This document shows positions 24,365 to 34,326 of a stretch of 64,000 nt of DNA, in pieces. Positions within the stretch are counted from its first letter, which is position 1; each line of letters starts with the position of its first letter. This stretch comes from JAUVRX01 sp049664225 (GTDB taxonomy: Bacteria > Acidobacteriota > Thermoanaerobaculia > Multivoradales > JAHEKO01), in assembly GCA_049664225.1 (NCBI GenBank), contig JBATEX010000141.1, forward strand, positions 1-64,000. The letters run 5' to 3'. The position numbers and the translations under genes are program-made. The notes under the pieces were generated by a model. It saw nothing but the letters and a program-made list of their open reading frames with translations, was not told where the DNA came from and did no database searches.

Positions 24365-25609
24365 TCAGAGGCCTTCCCTGTCGAGCCGCATTTCGAGACG
24401 CGATGGCGAGCCCCCAATCCGCAGACTCAGAGATCCTGAGTTGTCGAGAGAGGCGAGGGATCTGGCAGCCATCGTCCACAGCCGGATCTGCTCGGTCGCA
24501 GGAAGGGGCAGGGAGCCCAAGGTGCTTACCAACCCATCCAAGGCTTCACGGGCCTCGGCGAGATCGAGCCAAATGCCAAGCTCCAGGGGTGCTTCATCCA
24601 CCGATCCCAGCAAGTCAGAGATCGAAGAGAGTCGATCTGCCACTTGGTCAATGGCTGCTTCATCATATGCGGCGAGAGACCAACCCTCCCGGGCACCTTC
24701 GGAGACTTCGAACCCCAGACCGGATAGCAGCCTCTCGGCAGGAAGCTGCCACCGATCGCCCGTGCCTCTGTGGGCGATCACGGAGCTGGCTATCTGCTCC
24801 CCTGCTCCCCTCCCACCGGAGAGCATGACGAAAGTCTCGACGGCGGAGTCCGGGGCCGATCCCGGACCGATCGAAGCCGCCACAAGGGCCAGGCCCGAGG
24901 GCAGCACTGCCCGAACTCTGGCGTCAGAAGCCTGCATGGCCTCGGGCTCCGCGCTGACAATCCGCCAGCCCCGAGCCTCGACATCCAACCTGTAAAGACC
25001 TTGCGGTACGGGTCCAAGAGACCGGTCCAACCTCAAAAGAGCATGGCTCGGTACCAGATCAGGCACCGGTTGCCCTACGGTCCGGGCAACCTCTCCCTGG
25101 GCCGCAAGCCACATCCCGTCCCGCCACTCCACCTCCACGGTTCTGCCGTGCAGCTCGACCGGTCCCCCAGCGAGCCAGGCATTTCCGGCCAGCCTTCCGG
25201 CCACCCTGGCCAGCCACGCCACGACGGGATAGACACTGGCTGCCACCACGATACGGTCGCCGTTCTGGCTCCCCGCAACGACTAGATCTCTGGCTGGTGG
25301 CAGGCGGAAAGGACCGAAGGACGGAAGAGAGGCCAGGTCTTGAGATATCAGGTACGAAGACACCTCGGAAACTCCTTCCAGATCACCGATCGCGCGCTCG
25401 AGGGCTGCCAGGTTCTGATGAGGAAAGGGAATCCAAAGGCGCAACGGAAGATCGCCCGTACCGAAGAAGACCTGACTCGTCGAGGCCTTCACTCCGGGAC
25501 TACCGGTTCGGGCGCGAGGCGCATACCAGCAGTACCAATGGCCGAAGAGGGCCACGATCAGAAGGGCCACACCCCCAATCCAAAGCGAGAACTTGACAGG
25601 CCGGGTCAT
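24365..25609 (-). CDS. membrane-anchored protein of unknown function
   Basis: About 414 aa with one N-terminal transmembrane helix (FSLWIGGVALLIVALFGHWY) and a large, probably periplasmic, domain of alternating hydrophobic strands and Gly/Ala-rich helices. It contains DARVRAVLPSGLALVAA and a C-terminal NSGSLSLRIGG segment, and few Cys. I do not recognise the family; the layout resembles proteins annotated DUF3352-like, but I would not assert that. It lies 71 bases upstream of the DUF177 gene on the same strand and divergent from the glycosyltransferase cluster. Confidence 0.75.
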   Translation of the reverse strand: MTRPVKFSLWIGGVALLIVALFGHWYCWYAPRARTGSPGVKASTSQVFFGTGDLPLRLWIPFPHQNLAALERAIGDLEGVSEVSSYLISQDLASLPSFGPFRLPPARDLVVAGSQNGDRIVVAASVYPVVAWLARVAGRLAGNAWLAGGPVELHGRTVEVEWRDGMWLAAQGEVARTVGQPVPDLVPSHALLRLDRSLGPVPQGLYRLDVEARGWRIVSAEPEAMQASDARVRAVLPSGLALVAASIGPGSAPDSAVETFVMLSGGRGAGEQIASSVIAHRGTGDRWQLPAERLLSGLGFEVSEGAREGWSLAAYDEAAIDQVADRLSSISDLLGSVDEAPLELGIWLDLAEAREALDGLVSTLGSLPLPATEQIRLWTMAARSLASLDNSGSLSLRIGGSPSRLEMRLDREGL

Positions 25610-25705
25610 CGCGATCACTTTCAATCGAAAACTCTACAGGCTCATGTAGGATTCACGCACGAGGAGAGGCCGCAATTATCCCCCGAGTTCGCCTTTCCAA
25701 CCACC

Positions 25706-27112
25706 ATGTCCGACCCCGGAGCTCAGGATATCGAAAGTGGCGATCGGGCCATGTCCTTCTCGCGGCGGGTCCGCCGCAGCATGGCGCGCCGCTTTCCGCG
25801 CGCCCGCAAGGTCTACCATTTCATGCTGAGAGCAGGACGCCGGGTAAGAGATTTCCCTCGGCAAAGCGCTGTCACGACGCGCTGGCTATGGAAGTACCGG
25901 CGTGAGATTCGGCGGCGGCAAAGAGAGCCTCGACTCACGATCGGCATCGATATCAGCCCGCTGTGGGAGCCGCTTACCGGAGTGGGCTGGTATCTCTACC
26001 GCCTGCTGGAGCACCTCGCAGACCGAGACGACGTGAGAATTCGGCTCTATCCTCCAACCATCATCGAGAGCTTTCTGTCTCCCTACCCCGATCCAACGGT
26101 CGAACCACCTTCGGGCCCGGCACTGGAGATCGTCTCCTTCGACCTGCCCGGAGACCTGGTGGTCGATGACGAGCCGGCCGTCCAGTGGCTCCGAGAGCGG
26201 GAAGCGAGCCTCGTCACCCGAGACCGAAATCAGGTCTTGTTCGCACCCAACTACTTCTTACCCAGACTCTTCAACGGAGTACCCGGTGCCCTGGTGGCGA
26301 CCATCCATGATCTGGGTTTTCGCAAGGTGCCCTGGACTTTGCGGGATGAGACCCTCGACGGATTGGCAGCTCGACTCGATCAGACTCTCACCGGTGCCGA
26401 GCTACTCATCACCGTCAGCAACACGGTGCGGGACGAGCTGGTTGCATTCGAGTACGCACCCGCCGAGCAGATTCGCGTCGTGCACCATGGGGCGGGTCTC
26501 TTGGAGGGAATCGAAGCTGGAGAGCTTCCCACCGGAATCCCGGAGCTGTTCGCTCTCCACGTCGGAACCCTGGAGCCGCGCAAGAACATCTCCTCGCTGT
26601 TAGCCTGCTGGCGCCTGCTTCGCGATCAGATGTCGGCGGTTCCGACCCTCGTCCTGTGCGGGCGGTTCGGCTGGAAGACCCAGGAACTCGAAGCCGAGGT
26701 CGCGGCGGCTGAAGAGGAGGGCTGGCTCCGACATCTCGGCTATGTTCCCGAGGACGAGCTGGCCCGACTCTATGTTCAGGCCACGGTCGTCGTCTTCCCA
26801 TCCCTCTACGAGGGCTTCGGCCTCCCAGCCGTGGAGGCAATGGCAGCCGGGACTCCCCTGGTCTGTTCGGATATCCCGGTGCTTCATGAAGTTGCGGGTG
26901 ATGCGGCGCTCTTCGCTTCGCCTGAACGACCCGAGGAGATGGCCCTGCAGGTTCGGCGTCTGCTTGCCGACGAGAGCCTGAGACGAGAGTTGATATCCCT
27001 CGGAGCCGAGCGCTTGGCCGAATTCGACTGGAACAAGACCGCAGAAGAGACGCTGGCTGTTTGGCGGGAGGCCGCCGAGTCAGTGGATCGACGCACCAAC
27101 AAGGCTGGATGA
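25706..27112 (+). CDS. GT4 glycosyltransferase
   Basis: A 468-aa GT-B fold enzyme. After a basic N-terminal extension of about 80 residues, TIGIDISPLWEPLTGVGWY starts the N-domain; TIHDLGFR lies in the middle; HVGTLEPRKNISSLL and the EGFGLPAVEAMAAGTPLVCS signature with its Glu pair complete the nucleotide-sugar site. It opens the polysaccharide cluster. Starts at 25706 and 25751 are both possible. The N-terminal basic extension may dock the enzyme on the membrane. Confidence 0.88.
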   Translation: MSDPGAQDIESGDRAMSFSRRVRRSMARRFPRARKVYHFMLRAGRRVRDFPRQSAVTTRWLWKYRREIRRRQREPRLTIGIDISPLWEPLTGVGWYLYRLLEHLADRDDVRIRLYPPTIIESFLSPYPDPTVEPPSGPALEIVSFDLPGDLVVDDEPAVQWLREREASLVTRDRNQVLFAPNYFLPRLFNGVPGALVATIHDLGFRKVPWTLRDETLDGLAARLDQTLTGAELLITVSNTVRDELVAFEYAPAEQIRVVHHGAGLLEGIEAGELPTGIPELFALHVGTLEPRKNISSLLACWRLLRDQMSAVPTLVLCGRFGWKTQELEAEVAAAEEEGWLRHLGYVPEDELARLYVQATVVVFPSLYEGFGLPAVEAMAAGTPLVCSDIPVLHEVAGDAALFASPERPEEMALQVRRLLADESLRRELISLGAERLAEFDWNKTAEETLAVWREAAESVDRRTNKAG

Positions 27113-27127
27113 AGTCGGAGCCGTCGC

Positions 27128-28276
27128 GTGCCACCCGGGGAACAGAAGCCAACCATAGCGGTGGACACCCGGTCCCTGGTGGGGCCTGCCACCGGAATCG
27201 GCGTATTTACCCTGTCCATGTTGAAGGCTCTCACGGACAGAGGCGTTGTTCGATGTATTGGAATGGCCCACCGTGACCTGTCCTGCGCCGAGGAGCTGCA
27301 CCGAGAGGGAATTGAAATGGAGGCCCAGGCCGCGCCCTCCGGCGTCTGGTGGCAACAGCTGACCCTGCCTCGTCGTCTGGCAGACTCCGACATCGATCTT
27401 CTCTGGTCGCCGCTCCTCACGCTGCCGGTGCGCAATCCTGTTCCCGGTGTGGTGACGATTCACGACCTAACCCCCCTGGTGCTTCCCGGAGCCCACCAAC
27501 TGAAGGTACGACTCAGCTTCCTGCCGTTTCTCGCTTCGACGCTCCGGCAGGCCAGGCGTGTGGCCGTCGATTCGAAAGCCACGGCCGAGGATGTCAAAGC
27601 TCACTACCCAACAGCGGCAAATCGTCTCCAGGTCGTCTACCCCGGAATCGATCCGGTGTTCGTGCCCGGAGCTCCAGAGGACATCGCTGCTACGCGAGAG
27701 GAGCTGAGCTGCCCGCTTGGATATCTCCTGTTCTCAGGCACTCTGGAGCCCCGCAAGAACCTGTCTACCCTGCTCGACGCCTGGGAGGCGCTGGTCAAGA
27801 CCTCGCCGGATGCACTTCCCATCGTGATTACCGGACCCTACGGTTGGAAGAGCAAAGGCCTTTCTTCCCGGATGCGAAAGCTCGAGGCTCTAGGCCTGCA
27901 CTACCTCGGCAGGTTGCCTCGCGCCCGTCAGGTGCAGGTCATGCAAGCAGCATCCATCTTCGTCTATCCCTCGCTGTACGAGGGTTTCGGTCTGCCCGCA
28001 GCCGAGGCAATGGCCTGTGGCATACCCACGATCGTTTCCAATCGATCCAGTCTTCCAGAAGTCGTCGGCGACGCTGGCTTGCAGATCGAGCCCGACGACG
28101 CTCGCCAATTACGGGAAGCGATCGCCAGGATCGCCGACGATGATGGGCTGAGCAGCGAGCTCGGTGAGCGTGGTCAGCAGCGAGCCAGACGCTTCACCTG
28201 GCAGAAAGCAGCTGGTGAGATGGAAGAGATCTTTCTCGAGATCCTGGCAGGCAACCACAACACCGCTCCGAGGTAG
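27128..28276 (+). CDS. GT4 glycosyltransferase
   Basis: A 382-aa retaining glycosyltransferase, closely similar in layout to its two neighbours: TIAVDTRSLVGPATGIGVF, VTIHDLTPLVLPG, FSGTLEPRKNLSTLL and YEGFGLPAAEAMACGIP. GTG start 15 bases after the previous stop, so co-transcribed. Substrate unknown; mannosyl- or rhamnosyl-transfer in O-antigen or exopolysaccharide assembly is typical. Confidence 0.92.
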   Translation: MPPGEQKPTIAVDTRSLVGPATGIGVFTLSMLKALTDRGVVRCIGMAHRDLSCAEELHREGIEMEAQAAPSGVWWQQLTLPRRLADSDIDLLWSPLLTLPVRNPVPGVVTIHDLTPLVLPGAHQLKVRLSFLPFLASTLRQARRVAVDSKATAEDVKAHYPTAANRLQVVYPGIDPVFVPGAPEDIAATREELSCPLGYLLFSGTLEPRKNLSTLLDAWEALVKTSPDALPIVITGPYGWKSKGLSSRMRKLEALGLHYLGRLPRARQVQVMQAASIFVYPSLYEGFGLPAAEAMACGIPTIVSNRSSLPEVVGDAGLQIEPDDARQLREAIARIADDDGLSSELGERGQQRARRFTWQKAAGEMEEIFLEILAGNHNTAPR

Positions 28277-28381
28277 ACCGGGCAGGCTAGAATAGCTGCC
28301 GGGGGGACCGCTGGCGATCTACAGATCCGTTGGCAGAGAACTCGAGCTTCGACACCAATCAGCAGTTCTGGAGCCAGATCC

Positions 28382-29545
28382 TTGAGCTACAACATCGGCA
28401 TCGATGCGCGGAAGATCGCCGATTTCGGTATCGGTACCTACATCCGGAACCTCTTGCAAGCTCTCGGCGAGCTGGACCAGGAGAACCAATACGTACTGTT
28501 CGTGGGATTGCAGAACAAAGAGACTCTCGAGCAACTGCCAGAAAACTTCCGAGTCGTAATCGAGCGCTCTCCATCGTATTCGGCTAGGGAGCTAGTCTTC
28601 CTGTCCTGGAGGCTCTTCCGGCTCCGCTTGGACCTCTACCACTCGACCCACTACGTTCTTCCGGCGGTCGTACCCTGCAAAGCGATCGTCACAATCCACG
28701 ACATCATTCATCTTCTCTATCCGGAGTTCTTGCCCAGCCCCCTGGCGTTCTTCTACGCCCAGCGGATGATTCGCCGTAGTCTCTCGCGCGGCGATCGCAT
28801 CATTGCCGACTCCCAGAACACCAAGACCGATCTGATGGAGTATTTCGACGTCGATGGGCGGAAGATCCGGGTCGTCTATCCAGGCGTCGCCGAGAGTTTT
28901 CGACACGGAGTGACCCAGGAAGAGATGCAGCGAGCCCGAACCGAGTTCGGGATCGAACGTCCCTACATCCTGTTTGTCGGCAATCCGAAGCCACACAAGA
29001 ACCTGGACAATGTCATCAAGGCCTTCGCTCGCGCCCTGGAGATCCACCCCTTCGAGGCTGACCTGGTCTGTGTCGGCGATCGCAGCAGCATCGAGTTCAA
29101 AATCCGGCAGCGCGCTTCCCAGCTCGGGCTGTCGGACCGGCTCAAGCTCCTGGGGCACGTTGAAGACAAGGACCTTCCCGCCCTGTATCAGGGTGCCACT
29201 CTCTTTCTATTCCCGACCCTCTACGAGGGGTTCGGGCTGCCCGTGGTCGAGGCCATGGCCTCTCGGGTTCCCGTGGTCACCTCCAACACATCGGCCCTCA
29301 AGGAGGTCGCCGAAGGATACGCTCACCTGGTCAATCCCCTCGACGTCGAAGAGATTGCCAAGGCCATCGCGCAGTGCATGGCGGATGAGGATCATCGCGA
29401 TGCCCTGATCAAGCTCGGAGCCCGAAGGGCCGAGGACTTTCGGTGGTCGCGAACCGCCGAACAGACGTTGGATGTTTACAACAGCGCCCTGGGCCGGGAC
29501 AGCCGCAAGGCCAAACCGCAGACCAAGCCCAAGGACAAAGCATGA
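28382..29545 (+). CDS. GT4 glycosyltransferase
   Basis: A 387-aa enzyme beginning YNIGIDARKIADFGIGTY, with VTIHDIIHLLYPE, FVGNPKPHKNLDNVI and YEGFGLPVVEAMASRVP. A TTG start at 28382 is favoured because GGAG lies 8 bases upstream and the family sequence begins immediately. The tail is Lys-rich. Its stop overlaps the next start as ATGA. Confidence 0.9.
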   Translation: MSYNIGIDARKIADFGIGTYIRNLLQALGELDQENQYVLFVGLQNKETLEQLPENFRVVIERSPSYSARELVFLSWRLFRLRLDLYHSTHYVLPAVVPCKAIVTIHDIIHLLYPEFLPSPLAFFYAQRMIRRSLSRGDRIIADSQNTKTDLMEYFDVDGRKIRVVYPGVAESFRHGVTQEEMQRARTEFGIERPYILFVGNPKPHKNLDNVIKAFARALEIHPFEADLVCVGDRSSIEFKIRQRASQLGLSDRLKLLGHVEDKDLPALYQGATLFLFPTLYEGFGLPVVEAMASRVPVVTSNTSALKEVAEGYAHLVNPLDVEEIAKAIAQCMADEDHRDALIKLGARRAEDFRWSRTAEQTLDVYNSALGRDSRKAKPQTKPKDKA

Positions 29546-30660
29546 GCACCCTGCCCCAACCCCGGACTGCCCTCGTCCACGACTGGCTGACGGGAATGCG
29601 GGGCGGCGAGAAGGTGCTGGAGTCGATCGCCAGCATGTTTCCACAAGCCCCTGTGTACACCCTGTTCCATTTCCCCGGCACGGTCAGCGCGGCGTTGGAG
29701 AAGCATCCGATTCACACCAGCTTCCTACAGTCCTATCCCGGTGCCCGCACTCACTACAGGCGCTATCTGCCGCTCTTTCCTGCCGCGATCGAGGACTTCG
29801 ACCTTGGCGGCTACGACCTGCTGATCAGCACCAGCCACTGCGTGGCCAAGGGGGCTCGTCCTTCACCCGGGACCTATCACGTTTGTTATTGCCACACTCC
29901 GATGCGTTACGCCTGGGACCAGGAGCACACCTACTTCCCAGAGCGCTCTGGGCTGGTGGCGCGATTGCGAAGTCTCGTCCTCACTCGACTGCGGAATTGG
30001 GACGTCACCTCCAACGGTCGCGTCGACCTGTTTCTTGCCAATTCGAACTTCGTCGCTGAGAGAATTCAACGCTACTACGGACGACAGGCTCAAGTCGTGC
30101 CGCCACCGGTAGACACCGAGTTCTTTGTACCCGGCGGAGAGATCACCGGCCAATACGCCCTCGTGGTGTCGGCTCTGGCTCCGTACAAGCGGGTCGACGT
30201 GGCAATCGCCGCCTGTGAGCGCCTCGGTCTCGAGCTCAGGATCGTCGGCACAGGTCCCGAGCAGGAGCGCTTGGCCCGTCTGGCCGGCTCCACCACCAAG
30301 ATACTGGGGTATGTGTCGCCCGAGGACCTCCGAGGGCAACTCCAGGGCGCCCGCTGCTTCCTACAGCCGGGCGTCGAGGACTTCGGGATCTCGAGTGTCG
30401 AAGCCCTCGCTTCAGGCTGCCCTGTGGTCGCTCTGGGGCTTGGCGGCATCCTGGATATCGTGCTGGATGGCGAGCACGGGGTTCTCTATGAGGGAGAGGG
30501 GGACGATCAGGCTCTCGCTGCAGCGATTGACAAATGTCGCGAAATTCGCTTCAATAAATTGAATCTCAAGAGCCGCGCGGAGGATTTCTCCGTCGCGAGC
30601 TTCGAGGCCCGGTTTCGATCTGTTCTGGAGACGAGGCTCTCTGGCTGGGATCTGCCGTGA
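29542..30660 (+). CDS. GT4 glycosyltransferase, WbaZ-like
   Basis: A 372-aa glycosyltransferase whose N terminus ALVHDWLTGMRGGEKVLE matches the WbaZ/RfbZ-type mannosyltransferases rather than the three preceding genes. CYCHTPMRYAWDQE and LQPGVEDFGISSVEALA complete the picture. It is coupled to the upstream gene by ATGA and followed 49 bases later by the glycosylphosphotransferase, so it probably acts early on the same lipid-linked glycan. Confidence 0.9.
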   Translation: MSTLPQPRTALVHDWLTGMRGGEKVLESIASMFPQAPVYTLFHFPGTVSAALEKHPIHTSFLQSYPGARTHYRRYLPLFPAAIEDFDLGGYDLLISTSHCVAKGARPSPGTYHVCYCHTPMRYAWDQEHTYFPERSGLVARLRSLVLTRLRNWDVTSNGRVDLFLANSNFVAERIQRYYGRQAQVVPPPVDTEFFVPGGEITGQYALVVSALAPYKRVDVAIAACERLGLELRIVGTGPEQERLARLAGSTTKILGYVSPEDLRGQLQGARCFLQPGVEDFGISSVEALASGCPVVALGLGGILDIVLDGEHGVLYEGEGDDQALAAAIDKCREIRFNKLNLKSRAEDFSVASFEARFRSVLETRLSGWDLP

Positions 30661-30709
30661 ATCCTCCGAGCATCAGCCGAGCACAAACGTTGATTTCAGA
30701 CCCACTCGT

Positions 30710-32197
30710 ATGTGGGTCCCGACCTTGCATCGCAAATCCAACTCGTCTGAGAGGGTTGCGCAATTGATCCATCAACGCCACCGCATGACGGTCACCACCT
30801 ACTTCATCAGTGACCTCCTGGCTACGTTGACCGCCTTCTTCGCCGCCTGGTATTTGCGGTTCGGGACTGGCATCTTCCCGGTTCGCCACCTGCCGGAGTT
30901 CGAACGCTACCTCCTGCTCCTGCCCATTCTCCTCCTCCTCTGGCCCATCGTGCTGTATTTCCATGGTCTGTATCAGATTCGCAGAGGTAGGACGCGCGTC
31001 GACGAAGCGTTGACTATTTTCATCGCGGTGCTGCTGGCCACTGTACTTCTCGGCTCCTTCATCACCTGGGTCAGACCCGCCGGCTATCCGAGACCGGACG
31101 GCACCATCGAGCCCTTCACTTACAGCCGAGGATTTCTCGCCATCTTCGCCAGCCTGAACTTGTTCCTTCTGGTGCTCGGCCGCAACGTGATACGGGATGT
31201 GCTGGCCGTGATCCGCCTGAAGGGCCAGAACTTGCAGCGTATTCTCATCCTCGGGGCCGGGGCGTTGGGCAAAGAAGTTACGAAGAAGCTGCAGGGCCAT
31301 CGCGAGCTGGGCCTGCACGTTGTCGGCTTTCTGGATGACGACCCGGGGAAATCCAAACACCAGATCTCGGGGGTACCGGTCCTCGGCAACCTGCGTCAGG
31401 TGGACGAAGTCATCGAGCGCGAGAACATCGATCAGATCTATATCGCCTTACCGCTCGAAGCGCACAAGAAGATGATGAGCATCCTCCAGTCAGTGGGGCG
31501 CGAGTGCGTCGAGGTTCGCCTGGTTCCGGACATTCTCCAGTACGCCACTCTCAAGGCGACGCTGGAAGATCTGGATGGAACTCCGGTCATCAATCTCTCC
31601 CAGGTGCCACTTCAGGGCTGGAGCAGCCTGGTAAAGCGCGGCATGGACATCGGCGTCGCACTTCCGGCCATGATTGTGCTGCTCCCCTTCCTGCCCATCG
31701 TGGCACTCGGAATCTGGCTCGAGGACCGGGGTCCACTGTTCTACCGGCAAGAGAGAATGGGTCTCGACGGGCGCTCTTTTATGATGCTGAAGTTCCGCTC
31801 CATGAAGGTGAACGCCGAGTCCACGACCGGACCGGTCTGGGCGACCAAGGGCGATCCGCGACGCACCAGGCTCGGCGCGTTTCTGAGGCGCTGGTCGCTG
31901 GACGAGCTGCCACAGCTCTGGAATGTGTTCAAAGGCGAGATGTCCATCATCGGCCCCCGCCCGGAGCGGCCCGCATTCGTTCATGAATTCAAACACCGCA
32001 TCCCTCAGTACATGCTGCGCCATCGGGTCCGTGCCGGGATCACCGGTTGGGCGCAGGTGCATGGCTGGCGGGGCAACACCTCGATCCGCAAACGGATTCA
32101 GTACGACCTCTACTACATCGAGAACTGGTCGCTCAAGCTGGATCTGAAGATACTCTGGATGACCTTCCGGCACGGTCTGCGGCACAACGCCTATTGA
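30710..32197 (+). CDS. polyprenyl glycosylphosphotransferase (WcaJ/PssY type)
   Basis: A 495-aa membrane enzyme that starts a lipid-linked glycan by moving a sugar-1-phosphate to undecaprenyl phosphate. Four N-terminal helices precede a Rossmann-like segment (RILILGAGALGKEV, about residue 180), a fifth helix, and the catalytic bacterial sugar transferase domain with KRGMDIGVALP, YRQERMGLDGR, MLKFRSMK, LDELPQLWNVFKGEM and SIIGPRPERP. Full family length. A second ATG at 30785 removes 25 residues. It ends convergently, overlapping the transglutaminase gene by 7 bases. Confidence 0.93.
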   Translation: MWVPTLHRKSNSSERVAQLIHQRHRMTVTTYFISDLLATLTAFFAAWYLRFGTGIFPVRHLPEFERYLLLLPILLLLWPIVLYFHGLYQIRRGRTRVDEALTIFIAVLLATVLLGSFITWVRPAGYPRPDGTIEPFTYSRGFLAIFASLNLFLLVLGRNVIRDVLAVIRLKGQNLQRILILGAGALGKEVTKKLQGHRELGLHVVGFLDDDPGKSKHQISGVPVLGNLRQVDEVIERENIDQIYIALPLEAHKKMMSILQSVGRECVEVRLVPDILQYATLKATLEDLDGTPVINLSQVPLQGWSSLVKRGMDIGVALPAMIVLLPFLPIVALGIWLEDRGPLFYRQERMGLDGRSFMMLKFRSMKVNAESTTGPVWATKGDPRRTRLGAFLRRWSLDELPQLWNVFKGEMSIIGPRPERPAFVHEFKHRIPQYMLRHRVRAGITGWAQVHGWRGNTSIRKRIQYDLYYIENWSLKLDLKILWMTFRHGLRHNAY

Positions 32198-34326
32198 CCT
32201 GTGTGGTCCCCCACCTGACCCTGAGCTGAGTCCGCCTGCCGGTCCGCTTCGCGCCGACTCAGGCTCCTCAGAGCCTCCCTCAGGACTTGCTTGAGCTCGC
32301 GACGCTCCTCATCACTCAGCTCTCGGCCGCCGAAGCTCTCCTGAAGGTAGAGCTCGATCAACCGATCAGCGGAGGCAAGGGCGACAGGTCGCTGTCGCGC
32401 GATTCTCGCAGCGAGCTCGAGCGGCGGCACCGAACTGGTGAGAGCCAGACGGGGGTCCTTCTCCAGGCGGGTGCGCAGCTGACGATAGGCCCTGGTGCCG
32501 GTGAAGGCAGGGCGGTGCCGCCAGGTCCACCAGGCTCCGAGTACCACTACCAAGGCCAGCGGCAGCATCTGGACGGCGTCGGGCCGCCAGGAGAAGTCCG
32601 GCCTCTGTCGATCGCTCTTCGAGTCCTCCTCCGCAGCAACAACGTCGTGCCTCGGGGCCTGCTCCTTCTCCCGAGCGCCACCTTCCCAGAGCCGCGACCA
32701 GAAGACGGCCAACCTGCGAGCGATTCCCAGCTGGTCGTAGAACCCAAAAGTGAGCACGTAGCGATCCCAACGGAATAGCAGATAGTCATACGCCTGGGAG
32801 GCCAACAGGCTCCAGCCGAGCTTGGCACTGACCGGCAGGCCGGAAGGCGGAGTCGGGTCGAATGTGGTCCAACCCCGATCGGGCAGGAGAGCCTCTACCC
32901 AGGCGTGGGCGTTGCTCTGCCGAACCACGTAGTAGTCCTCGAACGGGTTGTACTCTCCACCGAGATAGCCCGTGACAACGCGTGCAGGCACTCCCACGGC
33001 CCGCAACATCAGCACCATCGACGAGGCGAAGTACTCGCAGTGGCCGCGGCGCCAATCGAAGAGGAAGTCCTCGACTGGGCTGTCGCTGCGGATTCCCATG
33101 AGATCGAGGGAGTAGCTGTACTCCCGCATCAGAAACCCCTGGATTCGACCCGCCTTCTCCACCGGCTCACCGGTGCCGGCCACCGCCGCCGCCAAGGCCG
33201 CGATCCGCTCTCCACCATTCATCCGACCCGCTTCGTCGAGAGGCAAAGGCGGCGGCAGGCCGGAGCTCAAATGGAGCTCTGCAGAAGATGACAGTCCGAC
33301 TCGATAACGGACGGTGTCAGGCCGCCGGATCTGGAGATGCGTCAGACCGCCATCGTCCAGGTGCATTGTAGGTGTCGCGATGTCGACTGTCAGTGCTTCG
33401 ACCGGCAGCACCAGGCCAACACTCGCCACGGGCTCGAGCCAGATCTTGAGCCACGATCGTGCTTGCCCTTCGGCGACGTGAAAGAAGCCGTCTCGTTGCC
33501 GAGCGAGTCTCTGGGTACGCACCTTTCCTCGCGCCCATCCATCGCCTCGAAACTCGTTGTAGATGGCCGCTCGAAAGCGCATTTCATGGCCGCTCGGTGA
33601 GGGCGTTTCATATTCGAGTCGCATGGCGACGGCCCGACTGCTCCTCGTCCGGCCGATGACATCCATACCGATCTGCTCGAGGAACTGGGGGCGCTGCATC
33701 GTGCCTCCGGCGCCGCCACCAGGACCGACAAGATACGGCCTTCCCAACCGAGGTAGAAGAGCGAACAAAGGCACGGCGAGAACCAGGGTCAGGATTGTGC
33801 CGATGACGAGAAAACGACTCAGAGGTATCTCGGTCCGGCCCGCGGAAAGGCCCTGACTACTCAGCACATGGAAGGCTGCAAAACGGGCCATCAGCAGGAG
33901 GCTGAGCACCAGGAAGGTCAACATGTAGAGGACCACGGTCGGGTGAACGCTGGTACCCATGGCCGCGAGGAAGACGAAGAAGGTGAGGAGAAAGACGTGC
34001 CACTTGTCCTTCTCTCGCTTCAGCCCGAACAGCTTGACGGCGAGAGTGAACAGGGCCAGATGCAGCAACGGTCGCAGCACCCTGCCCTGCCAGAACAAGG
34101 AGAAATCGAGCAGCAAGAAAGGCACATAGACGAGCGCCAGGAGATTCATCGCCCAGCTTGGCAGGGGCCTCGACTGGCCTGTCAGGCTCCGACGGAGAAA
34201 CAGCGCCACCGTCAGCGAGAAGACGAGGATCGAAGGCCAACCGACAATCTCGTTGAACGGCAGCGGGATGGGGGCCAGCAGTGCCAGAACACCGAGCAAG
34301 ACCCGCTTGCGCCGATCGAAGCTCAC
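32191..34326 (-). CDS. TgpA-like transglutaminase membrane protein
   Basis: A 711-aa protein: about six N-terminal transmembrane helices (DUF3488 type), a periplasmic transglutaminase-like core, a late helix near residue 600 and a short cytoplasmic DUF4129-like tail. The catalytic triad is visible: RRGHCEYFASSM (Cys), SNAHAWVEALL (His) and TTFDPTPPS (Asp). TgpA is needed for viability in Pseudomonas, but the substrate is unknown. Coupled to the DUF58 gene by an ATGA overlap. Confidence 0.93.
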   Translation of the reverse strand: MSFDRRKRVLLGVLALLAPIPLPFNEIVGWPSILVFSLTVALFLRRSLTGQSRPLPSWAMNLLALVYVPFLLLDFSLFWQGRVLRPLLHLALFTLAVKLFGLKREKDKWHVFLLTFFVFLAAMGTSVHPTVVLYMLTFLVLSLLLMARFAAFHVLSSQGLSAGRTEIPLSRFLVIGTILTLVLAVPLFALLPRLGRPYLVGPGGGAGGTMQRPQFLEQIGMDVIGRTRSSRAVAMRLEYETPSPSGHEMRFRAAIYNEFRGDGWARGKVRTQRLARQRDGFFHVAEGQARSWLKIWLEPVASVGLVLPVEALTVDIATPTMHLDDGGLTHLQIRRPDTVRYRVGLSSSAELHLSSGLPPPLPLDEAGRMNGGERIAALAAAVAGTGEPVEKAGRIQGFLMREYSYSLDLMGIRSDSPVEDFLFDWRRGHCEYFASSMVLMLRAVGVPARVVTGYLGGEYNPFEDYYVVRQSNAHAWVEALLPDRGWTTFDPTPPSGLPVSAKLGWSLLASQAYDYLLFRWDRYVLTFGFYDQLGIARRLAVFWSRLWEGGAREKEQAPRHDVVAAEEDSKSDRQRPDFSWRPDAVQMLPLALVVVLGAWWTWRHRPAFTGTRAYRQLRTRLEKDPRLALTSSVPPLELAARIARQRPVALASADRLIELYLQESFGGRELSDEERRELKQVLREALRSLSRREADRQADSAQGQVGDHTGQ

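Noticed and set aside
25634..25649. CTACA-N6-TGTAG inverted repeat in the divergent gap before the glycan cluster
   Set aside because: Only five-base arms and a single occurrence noticed; too weak to call an operator.
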